From Methanoculleus marisnigri JR1 (GTDB lineage Archaea > Halobacteriota > Methanomicrobia > Methanomicrobiales > Methanoculleaceae), in NCBI RefSeq assembly GCF_000015825.1, contig NC_009051.1, forward strand, positions 124,001 through 188,000: a stretch of DNA of 64,000 bases, read 5' to 3'. Shown here in pieces: positions 41,372-49,297 of the stretch (position 1 is its first letter; each line of letters opens with the position of its first letter). The position numbers and the translations under genes were made by a program. Under the pieces are notes generated by a model. The model saw nothing but the letters and a program-made list of their open reading frames with translations. It was not told the origin of the DNA and made no database searches.

Positions 41372-42532
41372 CTGAAGATCGCCTACGTCTACGATGCCGT
41401 CTACCCCTGGGTGAAGGGCGGGGTCGAGAAGCGCATCCGCGAGGTCTCAGTTCGGCTCGCGGACCGGGGGCACGAGGTCCACGTCTACGGGATGCGTTGC
41501 TGGGACGGCCCGGCCGTGATCGAGCGCGACGGGGTGACCCTCCACGGCGTCTGTCCGGGGGAGGCGCTCTACTCCGATGGCCGGCGGACGGTCCCGCAGG
41601 CGGTCCGGTTTGGGAAGGCGGTGCTCCGGCCGCTCCTCTCCTCCGGCGCCGACGTCGTCGACTGCCAGAACTTCCCCTACTTCTCGTGTTTCTCGGCGAA
41701 GGCGGCGTCGGTGCGGCGAGGCTTCCCACTCGTCGTCACCTGGCACGAGGTCTGGGGCGACTACTGGTACGACTACCTCGGGCGGCGGGGGGCGTTCGGG
41801 AAGGCCGTCGAGCGGCTGGCCGCCGGGCTTACCGATCATCACGTCGCGGTCTCGCCCTCGACGGCCCGGGCGCTCGAAGCCCTCGGGGTCTCGGGGCCGG
41901 TCCCGGTCGTGCCGAACGGGATTGATCTCGCGCGGATCGCGGCCGTCCCCCCGGCGGCGGAGGAGTGGGACGTCATCTTCACCGGCCGGTTGATCCGGGA
42001 AAAGAACGTCGACGTCCTCCTCCGGGCGCTCGTAGCGGTCCGGGAGGAAGTCCCCGACCTCCGGGCCCTGGTCGTCGGCGACGGCCCGGAGCGGCCGGCA
42101 CTTGAGCGGCTCGCGCGCGACCTCGGGCTTGACGAGTCAGTGACATTTACCGGTTTTCTCCCCGACCATGACGCGGTCGTCGCCGCGATGAAGGCCTCCC
42201 GCGTCTTCGTCCTCCCCTCGACCCGCGAGGGCTTCGGGATCGCGGCGCTGGAGGCGATGGCCTGCGGGATTCCGGTGGTGACGACGGATCACCCCGGGAA
42301 CGCGGCGGGGGACCTGGTTGTCCCGGGGGTGAACGGGTACCGCCCGGGGCTCTCGGCGGGGGAGCTGGGGGAGGGGATTCTCGCGGGGCTTGAGAGGGGG
42401 GCGCAGATGCGGGACGGGTGCCTCAGGACGGCCGGGGAGTATCAGTGGGAGGAGATTGTACGAAGGATCGAAGCCGTTTACGATCGGTGCGTGGGTGACG
42501 CCTCTGCGGAGGTTCGGGAGGGGGACGTCTGA
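41372..42532 (+). CDS. GT4-family glycosyltransferase with apparent CTG start
   Basis: The first family residues are '[20 protein letters not shown]'. The codon just before them is CTG at 41372, with a perfect AGGAGG (41358-41363) eight bases upstream and no ATG, GTG or TTG nearby. The 386-residue product is a GT-B enzyme: acceptor lobe with 'VDCQNFPYFSCFSAK' and 'VVPNGIDLARI', donor lobe with 'RLIREKNVDVLLRAL' and 'PSTREGFGIAALEAMACGIP' (the E-X7-E nucleotide-sugar site). It probably adds a sugar to a lipid-linked glycan on the inner membrane face. Its stop overlaps the next start. Confidence 0.85.
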   Translation: MKIAYVYDAVYPWVKGGVEKRIREVSVRLADRGHEVHVYGMRCWDGPAVIERDGVTLHGVCPGEALYSDGRRTVPQAVRFGKAVLRPLLSSGADVVDCQNFPYFSCFSAKAASVRRGFPLVVTWHEVWGDYWYDYLGRRGAFGKAVERLAAGLTDHHVAVSPSTARALEALGVSGPVPVVPNGIDLARIAAVPPAAEEWDVIFTGRLIREKNVDVLLRALVAVREEVPDLRALVVGDGPERPALERLARDLGLDESVTFTGFLPDHDAVVAAMKASRVFVLPSTREGFGIAALEAMACGIPVVTTDHPGNAAGDLVVPGVNGYRPGLSAGELGEGILAGLERGAQMRDGCLRTAGEYQWEEIVRRIEAVYDRCVGDASAEVREGDV

Positions 42533-43611
42533 TGAGGGTTGCGATCTTTCACGATTACTTCGGGGCCATCGGCGGGGGTGAGAACGTTGTTCTGATGATG
42601 GCGGATGCGCTCGATGCCGACATCATCACTACCGACACGGACGCCGTCAATCGGATTAAGGGGCACCGGAACGTGCTTAGTATCGGGAATACGGTCAAGA
42701 TCGCTCCTTTCAAACAGGTGTCCGCTGCGGCGCGGTTTGCCGCCTGCGACTTTTCTGATGATTACGACTTCTTCATCTTCAGCGGGAACTGGGCACATTA
42801 TGCTGCTGGAAAGCATCACCCGAACCTCTGGTATTGTCATATCCTTATAGGGGCTATGGATGACGAAAATATCCGTTTTTGCGATCACTCGGGGCGGTTT
42901 GCCCGGGGTTTTTACCGGTGCGGATCGAGCCTCCACCGGTCGCTCGATAGACGATCCATGGCAAACGTCGATCGGATCCTCGCGAACTCCCGGAATACCC
43001 GTGCTCAGATAGCCAGATACTACGGGAGAGATGCCGATATCCTCTATCCTGCTATCGATGTCTCCCGCTACGTTCATCGAGAGGCAGAAGATTACTGGCT
43101 CTCGGTGAACAGGCTCTACCCGGAAAAAAGGATCGAACTCCAGATAGACGCGTTTCGCAGGATGCCCGAAGAGAGGTTGGTTGTTGTCGGCGGGCACGCG
43201 GCCGCAGACCACTCATCCCCGTACATCCGCTGGCTGGAACGGGACCTGCCCGAGAATGTCACGATACTGGGGGAAGTGCCCTTCGACGAGCTTGTCGATC
43301 TCTACTCCCGCTCGAAGGGCCTGATCTGCACCTCGTTCAACGAACCGTTCGGCATCACCCCTCTGGAGGCGATGGCCAGCGGCAAACCGGTTGTTGCCGT
43401 GAAATCAGGCGGTTTCCTGGAGACGGTTAATGAAGAGACCGGAAGACTCGTGGAACCCGATCTGGCGGATATCGTCCAGGCGATCAGGGAGATAGCGAAG
43501 GAACCTGAGATTTATCGATTGCCGTGCCTTGAGAGGGCGCAGCTCTTTGATGTATCCGTCTTCCAGGAGAGGCTACGTCAGATTGTCCTTCAAGCATACC
43601 GGGAGATGTAA
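42532..43611 (+). CDS. GT4-family glycosyltransferase
   Basis: The ATG at 42532 overlaps the previous TGA (TGATG). The 359-residue protein has 'FHDYFGAIGGGENVVLMMAD' at the N-terminus, 'ILANSRNTRAQIARYYGRDA', 'NRLYPEKRIELQIDAF' and 'NEPFGITPLEAMASGKPVV', with the E-X7-E donor site. Relatives work in O-antigen-like or S-layer glycan assembly, often as mannosyl- or glucosyltransferases. The exact sugar cannot be told. It closes the two-gene unit started at 41372. Confidence 0.92.
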   Translation: MRVAIFHDYFGAIGGGENVVLMMADALDADIITTDTDAVNRIKGHRNVLSIGNTVKIAPFKQVSAAARFAACDFSDDYDFFIFSGNWAHYAAGKHHPNLWYCHILIGAMDDENIRFCDHSGRFARGFYRCGSSLHRSLDRRSMANVDRILANSRNTRAQIARYYGRDADILYPAIDVSRYVHREAEDYWLSVNRLYPEKRIELQIDAFRRMPEERLVVVGGHAAADHSSPYIRWLERDLPENVTILGEVPFDELVDLYSRSKGLICTSFNEPFGITPLEAMASGKPVVAVKSGGFLETVNEETGRLVEPDLADIVQAIREIAKEPEIYRLPCLERAQLFDVSVFQERLRQIVLQAYREM

Positions 43612-43771
43612 GATTGTCTCAGGTTCTGCTGCAACATTGCATCCCGTAGTGCCGGGATGCTTGGCTTCATGGAAAACCGTCATTGTGGAGGTACGAGTTT
43701 GACAACCGGGAGCACCGGCACGGGGTAGTATTTCCGATAATTCTGTAATTCCAGTTGGTCAATCCAGAAGC

Positions 43772-43779
43772 ATTATACG
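43772..43779 (+). promoter_or_regulatory. TATA box of the rml operon
   Basis: ATTATACG lies 24-31 bases before the rmlC ATG with no ribosome site between, indicating a leaderless transcript for the first gene of the dTDP-rhamnose cluster. Confidence 0.55.
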
Positions 43780-43802
43780 GGCAAAATCACCACTATTTTA
43801 CC

Positions 43803-44279
43803 ATGAAACCGACCATCGACGGGGTGGCCATTAAAAACTTACGTCTCATTCCGGACGAGCGCGGATGGCTCATGGAGATCCTCCGGTGTGATGACGCCAT
43901 TTTCGAGAAGTTCGGGCAGGTCTACTGCACGACTGCATACCCCGGGGTTGTGAAAGCCTGGCACTACCATAAAAAACAGACCGACAACTTCACCTGCGTC
44001 CACGGGATGATGAAGGTCGCGCTCTACGATGCACGGGAGGATTCGCCCACCCGGGGGAACCTCATGGAGTTCTTCGTCGGGGAGAAGAACCCGATCCTCA
44101 TCAGTGTTCCGCCGGGCGTCTATCACGGGTTCAAGGGAATCGGCACCGAGACCGCGTTCTTCGTGAGCATCCCGACCCTGCCGTACAGCTACGATGACCC
44201 GGACGAGTTCCGGCTTCCGCCCGATACAAACGAGATCCCCTATGACTGGGGTCTTACACCCGGGCTGAAACACGGATAA
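43803..44279 (+). CDS. rmlC: dTDP-4-dehydrorhamnose 3,5-epimerase family protein
   Basis: The ATG at 43803 is preferred over 43755 because of the leaderless promoter and family length. The 158-residue cupin has 'LRLIPDERGWLMEIL', 'VKAWHYHKKQTDNFTCVHG' with the active-site His pair and 'VPPGVYHGFKGIG' with the conserved Tyr region. RmlC epimerises the dTDP-4-keto-sugar at C3 and C5. Some close relatives perform only one epimerisation or isomerise the ketone, so the product should be checked. It heads rmlC-B-D-A. Confidence 0.88.
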   Translation: MKPTIDGVAIKNLRLIPDERGWLMEILRCDDAIFEKFGQVYCTTAYPGVVKAWHYHKKQTDNFTCVHGMMKVALYDAREDSPTRGNLMEFFVGEKNPILISVPPGVYHGFKGIGTETAFFVSIPTLPYSYDDPDEFRLPPDTNEIPYDWGLTPGLKHG

Positions 44280-44294
44280 TAAGGGCGTGATGAT

Positions 44295-45257
44295 GTGCGA
44301 ATCCTCGTAACCGGCGGGCTCGGGTTCATCGGGAGCAATTTCATCCGGCAGATGCTTGAAGAGCACCCCGGCGACTCCATCGTAAACCTGGACAAGATCA
44401 CGTACGCGGGAAACCCGGAAAACCTGAAGGATATTGCCGGGGATCCGCGGTATACGTTTGTCCGGGGCGACATCTGCGACCCGGGAGTTGTCGGCTCCGT
44501 CTTCCGGGAACACCCGATCGACGCCGTCGTCCACTTCGCGGCCGAGAGCCACGTCGACCGGTCGATCGAGGATGCTTCCGTCTTTGTCAGGACAAACGTC
44601 CTCGGCACCCACGTGCTGCTCGAAGCGGCGTTGAGCCACGGTGTCGGGCGGTTCATCCACGTCTCGACCGACGAGGTCTACGGGAGCATCAAGTCCGGGT
44701 CCTTCCGGGAGACGGACAACCTGAACCCCTCGAGCCCCTACTCGGCTAGCAAGGCGGCCTCGGACCTTCTCGCGCGCTCATACTATATCACCCACAATCT
44801 CCCCGTCATCGTCACCCGTTGCACGAATAACTTCGGACCCTACCAGTACCCGGAGAAACTCATCCCGCTCTTTGCGACCAACCTCCTCGAGGGGAAGAAG
44901 GTCCCGGTCTACGGCACCGGCAAAAACGTCCGTGACTGGATCCATGTAGCCGACCACTGCCGGGCGGTCGACTTTGTCCTTCGTCACGGGGAGCCGGGAG
45001 AGGTCTACAACATCGGCGGCGACAACGAGAAGAGCAACCTCGAGATCACCGAAGGGATCCTCCGGGCCGTCGGGAAGGATGAATCGATGGTCGAGTACGT
45101 GCCCGACCGGCTGGGGCATGACTGGCGGTACTCGCTCGACTCCTCGAAACTCCGGGCGATGGGCTGGAAACCGGAGTTCGATTTCGAAACCGCCTTACGG
45201 GCGACCGTTCAATGGTATACCGAGAATGAGTGGTGGTGGCGGCCATTAAAACGGTGA
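44295..45257 (+). CDS. rmlB: dTDP-glucose 4,6-dehydratase
   Basis: The GTG start follows GTGATG. The 320-residue short-chain dehydrogenase has 'VTGGLGFIGSNFIRQM' for NAD, 'HFAAESHVDRSI', the catalytic 'STDEVYGS' (Thr-Asp-Glu) and 'YSASKAASDLL' (Tyr and Lys), plus 'RCTNNFGPYQYPEKLIPL', all typical of RmlB. It converts dTDP-glucose to the 4-keto-6-deoxy sugar. Its end overlaps the rmlD start by up to 28 bases. Confidence 0.96.
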   Translation: MRILVTGGLGFIGSNFIRQMLEEHPGDSIVNLDKITYAGNPENLKDIAGDPRYTFVRGDICDPGVVGSVFREHPIDAVVHFAAESHVDRSIEDASVFVRTNVLGTHVLLEAALSHGVGRFIHVSTDEVYGSIKSGSFRETDNLNPSSPYSASKAASDLLARSYYITHNLPVIVTRCTNNFGPYQYPEKLIPLFATNLLEGKKVPVYGTGKNVRDWIHVADHCRAVDFVLRHGEPGEVYNIGGDNEKSNLEITEGILRAVGKDESMVEYVPDRLGHDWRYSLDSSKLRAMGWKPEFDFETALRATVQWYTENEWWWRPLKR

Positions 45258-46042
45258 TCTTCGGCGCATACGGGATGCTCGGGCACGATCTGCAGACGGT
45301 CTATCCCGGAGCGGTTCTCCGCGGCCACGAGCTGGACATCACCGACGAGAGGGCGGTTGGGGCGTGCATCCGCGATCTCTCTCCCGACCTGGTCGTCAAC
45401 GCCGCGGCCTATACCGATGTCGACGGGTGCGAGGATAACCGGGATCTGGCGTTCGCCGTCAACGGGGAGGCGCTCGCGTACATCGCATCAGCCTGCTCCG
45501 ATGCCGGGGCCACGCTCGTCCACTACAGCACGGACTACGTCTTCGACGGCTCGAAGAGGGAATATATCGAGTCCGATACTCCGGCTCCTATCAACGTCTA
45601 CGGAGCATCCAAACTCCTCGGGGAGCAGAATATCGTAAAGAACACGGGCGACTACCGGATCATCCGCACGTCCTGGCTTTTTGGCCGGCACGGGAAGAAC
45701 TTCGTCGAGACCATGCTGCATCTCTCAAAGCAGATGGATCAGGTCCGGGTGGTGAACGATCAGGTCGGGAAGCCGACATATACGGTCGACCTGGCCAGAA
45801 AGACACCGGAGATTGTCGGTCTTGAGCCGGGGATCTACCACGTCACGAACGACGGCGTCTGCTCATGGTACGATTTTGCCCGTGCGATCATCGAGAATGT
45901 GGTACCCTGCTCAAGCGCAGAGTTCCCGCGGAAGGCGAAGCGCCCTGCTTATTCGGTGCTGGCGAACACGAAGACGGCCCCGCTCCGGCACTGGAGCGAT
46001 GCGCTTGCCGATTATCTGAACGCAAAAGGTGAATCTGATTGA
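45230..46042 (+). CDS. rmlD: dTDP-4-dehydrorhamnose reductase
   Basis: The 270-residue protein has 'VIFGAYGMLGHDLQTVYPG' (nucleotide loop), 'VNAAAYTDVDGCEDN', 'YSTDYVFDG' and 'PINVYGASKLLGEQN' (Tyr-X3-Lys). RmlD makes dTDP-L-rhamnose from the epimerised ketone. GTG codons at 45230, 45233 and 45254 are possible starts; the last would coincide with the rmlB stop but leave a very short first strand. The stop overlaps the TTG start of rmlA. Confidence 0.93.
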   Translation: MVVAAIKTVIFGAYGMLGHDLQTVYPGAVLRGHELDITDERAVGACIRDLSPDLVVNAAAYTDVDGCEDNRDLAFAVNGEALAYIASACSDAGATLVHYSTDYVFDGSKREYIESDTPAPINVYGASKLLGEQNIVKNTGDYRIIRTSWLFGRHGKNFVETMLHLSKQMDQVRVVNDQVGKPTYTVDLARKTPEIVGLEPGIYHVTNDGVCSWYDFARAIIENVVPCSSAEFPRKAKRPAYSVLANTKTAPLRHWSDALADYLNAKGESD

Positions 46043-46773
46043 AAGGCGTAATTCTTGCCGGGGGTACCGGGTCTCGGTTGTATCCCCTGACGAAGGTGAC
46101 GAACAAGCACCTCCTGCCCGTATACGACAAACCGATGATCTGTTACCCCCTGGAGAAGTTGATCGGCGCTGGGATCGAGGAGATCATGATCGTCTCCGGC
46201 CGGGGGCACGTGGGGCATTTCCTCGAGCTGCTCGGCTCGGGCTCGGAGCTCGGCGTCAGCATCACCTACGAGATCCAGGAGGGAGCGGGGGGGATTGCCG
46301 AGGCGCTCGGCCTCGCCCGGAAGTGGGCCGGGACGGACAGTGTCGCGGTTGTTCTCGGCGACAACATCTTCGAGGACGACTTCCGGGAGGACATCGAGTC
46401 GTTTGATCGGGGCGCGAAGGTCTTCTTAAAGGAGGTTCCCGACCCGCAGCGGTTCGGGGTGGCCGAGGTCAACGGCAGCCGGATCCTCTCGATCGAGGAG
46501 AAGCCGCAGGCGCCGAAGTCGAACCTTGCCGTCACCGGGTTATACCTCTACGATGCGCGGGTCTTTGAGATCATCAGGACGCTCAAGCCTTCCGGCCGGG
46601 GCGAACTCGAGATCACCGACGTGAACAACGCCTATGTCCGGAACGGCGAGATGCAGTACAGCGTCCTCTCGGGATTCTGGAGCGACGCCGGGACGTTCGA
46701 CAGCCTGATGCGGGCAAGCGTGATGGTCCAGCGGTACCGTATGAAGCAGGCGGAGTCGGCCGAGCGGCAGTGA
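46039..46773 (+). CDS. rmlA: Glucose-1-phosphate thymidylyltransferase
   Basis: The TTG at 46039 overlaps the rmlD TGA (TTGA) and has AGGTGA seven bases upstream. The 244-residue protein begins 'KGVILAGGTGSRLYPLTKVT', followed by 'NKHLLPVYDKPMI', the nucleotide and phosphate site, and has 'VVLGDNIFEDDF' and 'FGVAEVNGSRILSIEEKP'. It makes dTDP-glucose from dTTP and glucose-1-phosphate, the first step for rhamnose, although it is last in the gene order. It is shorter than the bacterial RmlA (about 290 residues), as usual in archaea. Confidence 0.95.
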   Translation: MKGVILAGGTGSRLYPLTKVTNKHLLPVYDKPMICYPLEKLIGAGIEEIMIVSGRGHVGHFLELLGSGSELGVSITYEIQEGAGGIAEALGLARKWAGTDSVAVVLGDNIFEDDFREDIESFDRGAKVFLKEVPDPQRFGVAEVNGSRILSIEEKPQAPKSNLAVTGLYLYDARVFEIIRTLKPSGRGELEITDVNNAYVRNGEMQYSVLSGFWSDAGTFDSLMRASVMVQRYRMKQAESAERQ

Positions 46774-46792
46774 TAAGGGGGCGAGGGAGGGG

Positions 46793-47749
46793 ATGATCAG
46801 CGTCGTCGTCACGAACTACAACGGTCGGCAGTACCTGCCGGACTGCCTCTCCTCTCTTGCACTACAGACCTGCCGGGACTTCGAGACGATTCTGGTCGAT
46901 AACGCTTCTACCGACGGGAGCGTGGAGTTTGTCGAGGAGCACTACCCGGAGGTCAGGTTCGTCCGGAACCGGGAGAACCTGGGGTTCGCCGGCGGGACGA
47001 ACGCCGGTATCCGTGCCGCCCGGGGGGAGTACATCCTCACCCTGAACAACGATACGAGGGCGGATCCCGGCTTCGTTGAGCACCTCCGGAACGCCATGGA
47101 AGCCGACACCGCGGTGGGAATGTGCGCCGCGAAGATGCTCTTTCCGGACGGTTCGATCAACTCCACCGGGATCTGCATCTCGCGGAGCGGCGCCGCCTGG
47201 GACCGGGGGATGTACGAGCCGGATCACGGGCAGTACGACCGTCCCGAAGAGGTCTTCGGCCCCTGCGCCGGCGCCGCACTCTACCGGCGGGAGATGCTCG
47301 ACGAGGTCGGGCTCTTCGATGAGGACTTCTTCTGCTACATGGAGGACGTGGACCTGGCGTTCCGGGCGCGGCTTGCCGGGTGGACGTGCCGCTACGTGCC
47401 GGGGGCGCAGGTATATCATTATCACGGCGGGACGGCGGGCGTCGGGACCGATTTCGCCGTCTACTACGGGAACCGGAACGTCGTCTGGTACGTCATGAAG
47501 AACTTCCCCTCACGGTTGCTCGTCACCTCGCTCCCCTGGATACTGGGGAGGAACCTCGCCGTCGTGCCTTACTACGCGACAAGAGGGCTGGGGCGGGCCA
47601 TCGTCAGGTCCAAGGTCGACGCCGTGCGGGGCATTCCCCGGATGCTTCACAAGCGCTCGACGATCCGGCGGAGCGTGCCGGATAGCGATATCAGGCGATT
47701 CACACAGACATGGAGTAATATAGGGAGACCCCCACATGTGGCTTGTTGA
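46793..47749 (+). CDS. GT2-family glycosyltransferase (rhamnosyltransferase-like)
   Basis: GGGAGGGG precedes the ATG. The GT-A fold shows 'ISVVVTNYNGRQYLPDCLSS', 'LVDNASTDGSVEFVEEHYP', 'LNNDTRADPGFVEHL' (DXD-equivalent metal site) and 'FDEDFFCYMEDVDLAFRARL' with the ED acceptor base. 'HYHGGT' then a hydrophobic C-terminal stretch ('LLVTSLPWILGRNLAVVPYY') suggest membrane contact. This subgroup often contains rhamnosyltransferases, and the gene follows rmlA directly, so use of dTDP-rhamnose is likely. The end overlaps the exporter gene by 14 bases. Confidence 0.9.
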   Translation: MISVVVTNYNGRQYLPDCLSSLALQTCRDFETILVDNASTDGSVEFVEEHYPEVRFVRNRENLGFAGGTNAGIRAARGEYILTLNNDTRADPGFVEHLRNAMEADTAVGMCAAKMLFPDGSINSTGICISRSGAAWDRGMYEPDHGQYDRPEEVFGPCAGAALYRREMLDEVGLFDEDFFCYMEDVDLAFRARLAGWTCRYVPGAQVYHYHGGTAGVGTDFAVYYGNRNVVWYVMKNFPSRLLVTSLPWILGRNLAVVPYYATRGLGRAIVRSKVDAVRGIPRMLHKRSTIRRSVPDSDIRRFTQTWSNIGRPPHVAC

Positions 47750-48497
47750 TTACAGAGATCTTATCTGGAACCTTACGATCAGCGACCTGAAGGTCAAGTA
47801 CCAGAGTTCGGTGCTCGGGTTCGCCTGGTCGCTCTTAAACCCGCTCCTGATGATGCTGGTTCTTTACTTCGTCTTCATGAACGTCTTTCGGTTCGAGCTG
47901 GAGAACTTTGCCCTCTACCTCCTCATCGGGATCATCGCCTGGCGGTTCCTCGCCAACGGGACCATGACGGCGATGGGCTCGATCGTCGGCAGGCCGGGCC
48001 TGGTGACCAAACTCTACATCCCCCGCCAGATCCTGGTGATGAGCTCCGTACTCTCGAGTTTCATCAGTTCCATCCTCGAGTTCGCGGTGCTGATCCCGCT
48101 GCTCTTCATCCTGGGTGCGAAGGTGACGCCGAACATCCTCTTCTTCCCGGTCGTGCACGGGATCTACTTCTTGATCGTCTACGGCATATCCCTGGTCCTC
48201 GCCTCACTCTTCGTCTATTTCCGGGACCTAAACCAGGTCTGGGACGTGGTCATGCAGGCGGGGTTCTTCTTATCGCCGATCGTCTACCCCATCACCACCA
48301 TCCCGGCGGCGTTCCTCGGCTATTACATGCTCAACCCAATGACCGTGCTCATCGAGACCTACCGGGAGTTCCTGCTCTACGGGGTGACGCCATCTCTGGT
48401 GAGTTTTCTCTTCCTCCTCGCAACGGGGGCGGTGATGGTCGCCGTGGGAACCCTGGTCTTCAAACGGCTTGAACGCCGGTTTGCGGAGGAGATCTAA
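47736..48497 (+). CDS. ABC-2 type polysaccharide exporter, membrane subunit
   Basis: The 253-residue protein has six membrane helices and the ABC2 family start 'LIWNLTISDLKVKYQSSVLG' with 'FAWSLLNPLLMMLVLYFVF'. 'IPRQILVMSSVLSSFISS' and 'FFLSPIVYPITTIP' are typical of Wzm/TagG permeases. With the following ATPase it moves a lipid-linked glycan across the membrane. The gene overlaps both neighbours, showing tight coupling with the rhamnosyltransferase-like gene and the ATPase. Confidence 0.93.
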   Translation: MWLVDYRDLIWNLTISDLKVKYQSSVLGFAWSLLNPLLMMLVLYFVFMNVFRFELENFALYLLIGIIAWRFLANGTMTAMGSIVGRPGLVTKLYIPRQILVMSSVLSSFISSILEFAVLIPLLFILGAKVTPNILFFPVVHGIYFLIVYGISLVLASLFVYFRDLNQVWDVVMQAGFFLSPIVYPITTIPAAFLGYYMLNPMTVLIETYREFLLYGVTPSLVSFLFLLATGAVMVAVGTLVFKRLERRFAEEI

Positions 48498-49249
48498 TGA
48501 ATAACGATGAAGCAATCGTGGTCGAGCACCTCAGCAAGGAGTTCCGGATCCCCCACGATCGCAAGGTCACCATGTACGAGCATATTGTCGGGCTTCTCAA
48601 GGGCGGGAAGTACTCCTACGAGCAGTTCCAGGCCCTGGACGACGTCTCGTTCACCGTCCGGCGCGGGGAGACCTTCGGGGTCATCGGGCCGAACGGGAGC
48701 GGCAAGAGCACGCTTTTGAAGATCCTTGCCGGGGTGCTCTACCCGGACACCGGGCGCGTCCGGGTGAACGGCAGGATCGCCCCCTTCCTCGAGCTCGGGG
48801 TCGGGTTCCAGCCCGACCTCACGGCAAAGGAGAACATCTTCCTCTACGGCTCGATCATGGGCCTGACCCGCAAAGAGATCGGGAAGCGCTACGACGAGAT
48901 CCTCGACTTTGCCGAGTTGCGGCGCTTCGAGAACATGAAACTCAAAAACTTCTCGTCGGGGATGGCGGTTCGGCTCGCGTTTGCGACGGCCGTCCAGACC
49001 GACCCCGACATCCTGCTCGTGGACGAGGTGCTCGCCGTCGGCGACGAGGCCTTCCAGCGCAAATGCAGCGAGAAGATCGAGGAGATCCGGCGCCAGGGGA
49101 AGACGATTATTATTGTCTCGCACGCCCTCGGGACGGTGCAGGAGCTGTGCGAGCGGTGTATGCTGCTGAAGAGCGGCAGGATTCTTTCATCGGGGGAGAC
49201 CGGCAAGGTGGTCGAGGAGTATCTGCGGATCTCGGCGGCGGGGTCGTAG
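48497..49249 (+). CDS. ABC transporter ATPase for polysaccharide export
   Basis: The ATG shares a base with the permease stop. The 250-residue ATPase has Walker A '[12 protein letters not shown]', signature '[13 protein letters not shown]', Walker B '[15 protein letters not shown]' and switch '[10 protein letters not shown]'. The N-terminal '[20 protein letters not shown]' is the Wzt/TagH-type insertion. It ends soon after the nucleotide-binding domain, with no C-terminal carbohydrate-binding domain as in many Wzt proteins, so export probably does not depend on a chain-end cap recognised by the ATPase. Confidence 0.94.
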   Translation: MNNDEAIVVEHLSKEFRIPHDRKVTMYEHIVGLLKGGKYSYEQFQALDDVSFTVRRGETFGVIGPNGSGKSTLLKILAGVLYPDTGRVRVNGRIAPFLELGVGFQPDLTAKENIFLYGSIMGLTRKEIGKRYDEILDFAELRRFENMKLKNFSSGMAVRLAFATAVQTDPDILLVDEVLAVGDEAFQRKCSEKIEEIRRQGKTIIIVSHALGTVQELCERCMLLKSGRILSSGETGKVVEEYLRISAAGS

Positions 49250-49297
49250 GCGTGATGGTTTTTGGTTCAGAAAGAGATTTACAGAGAAGGTAGGCAA

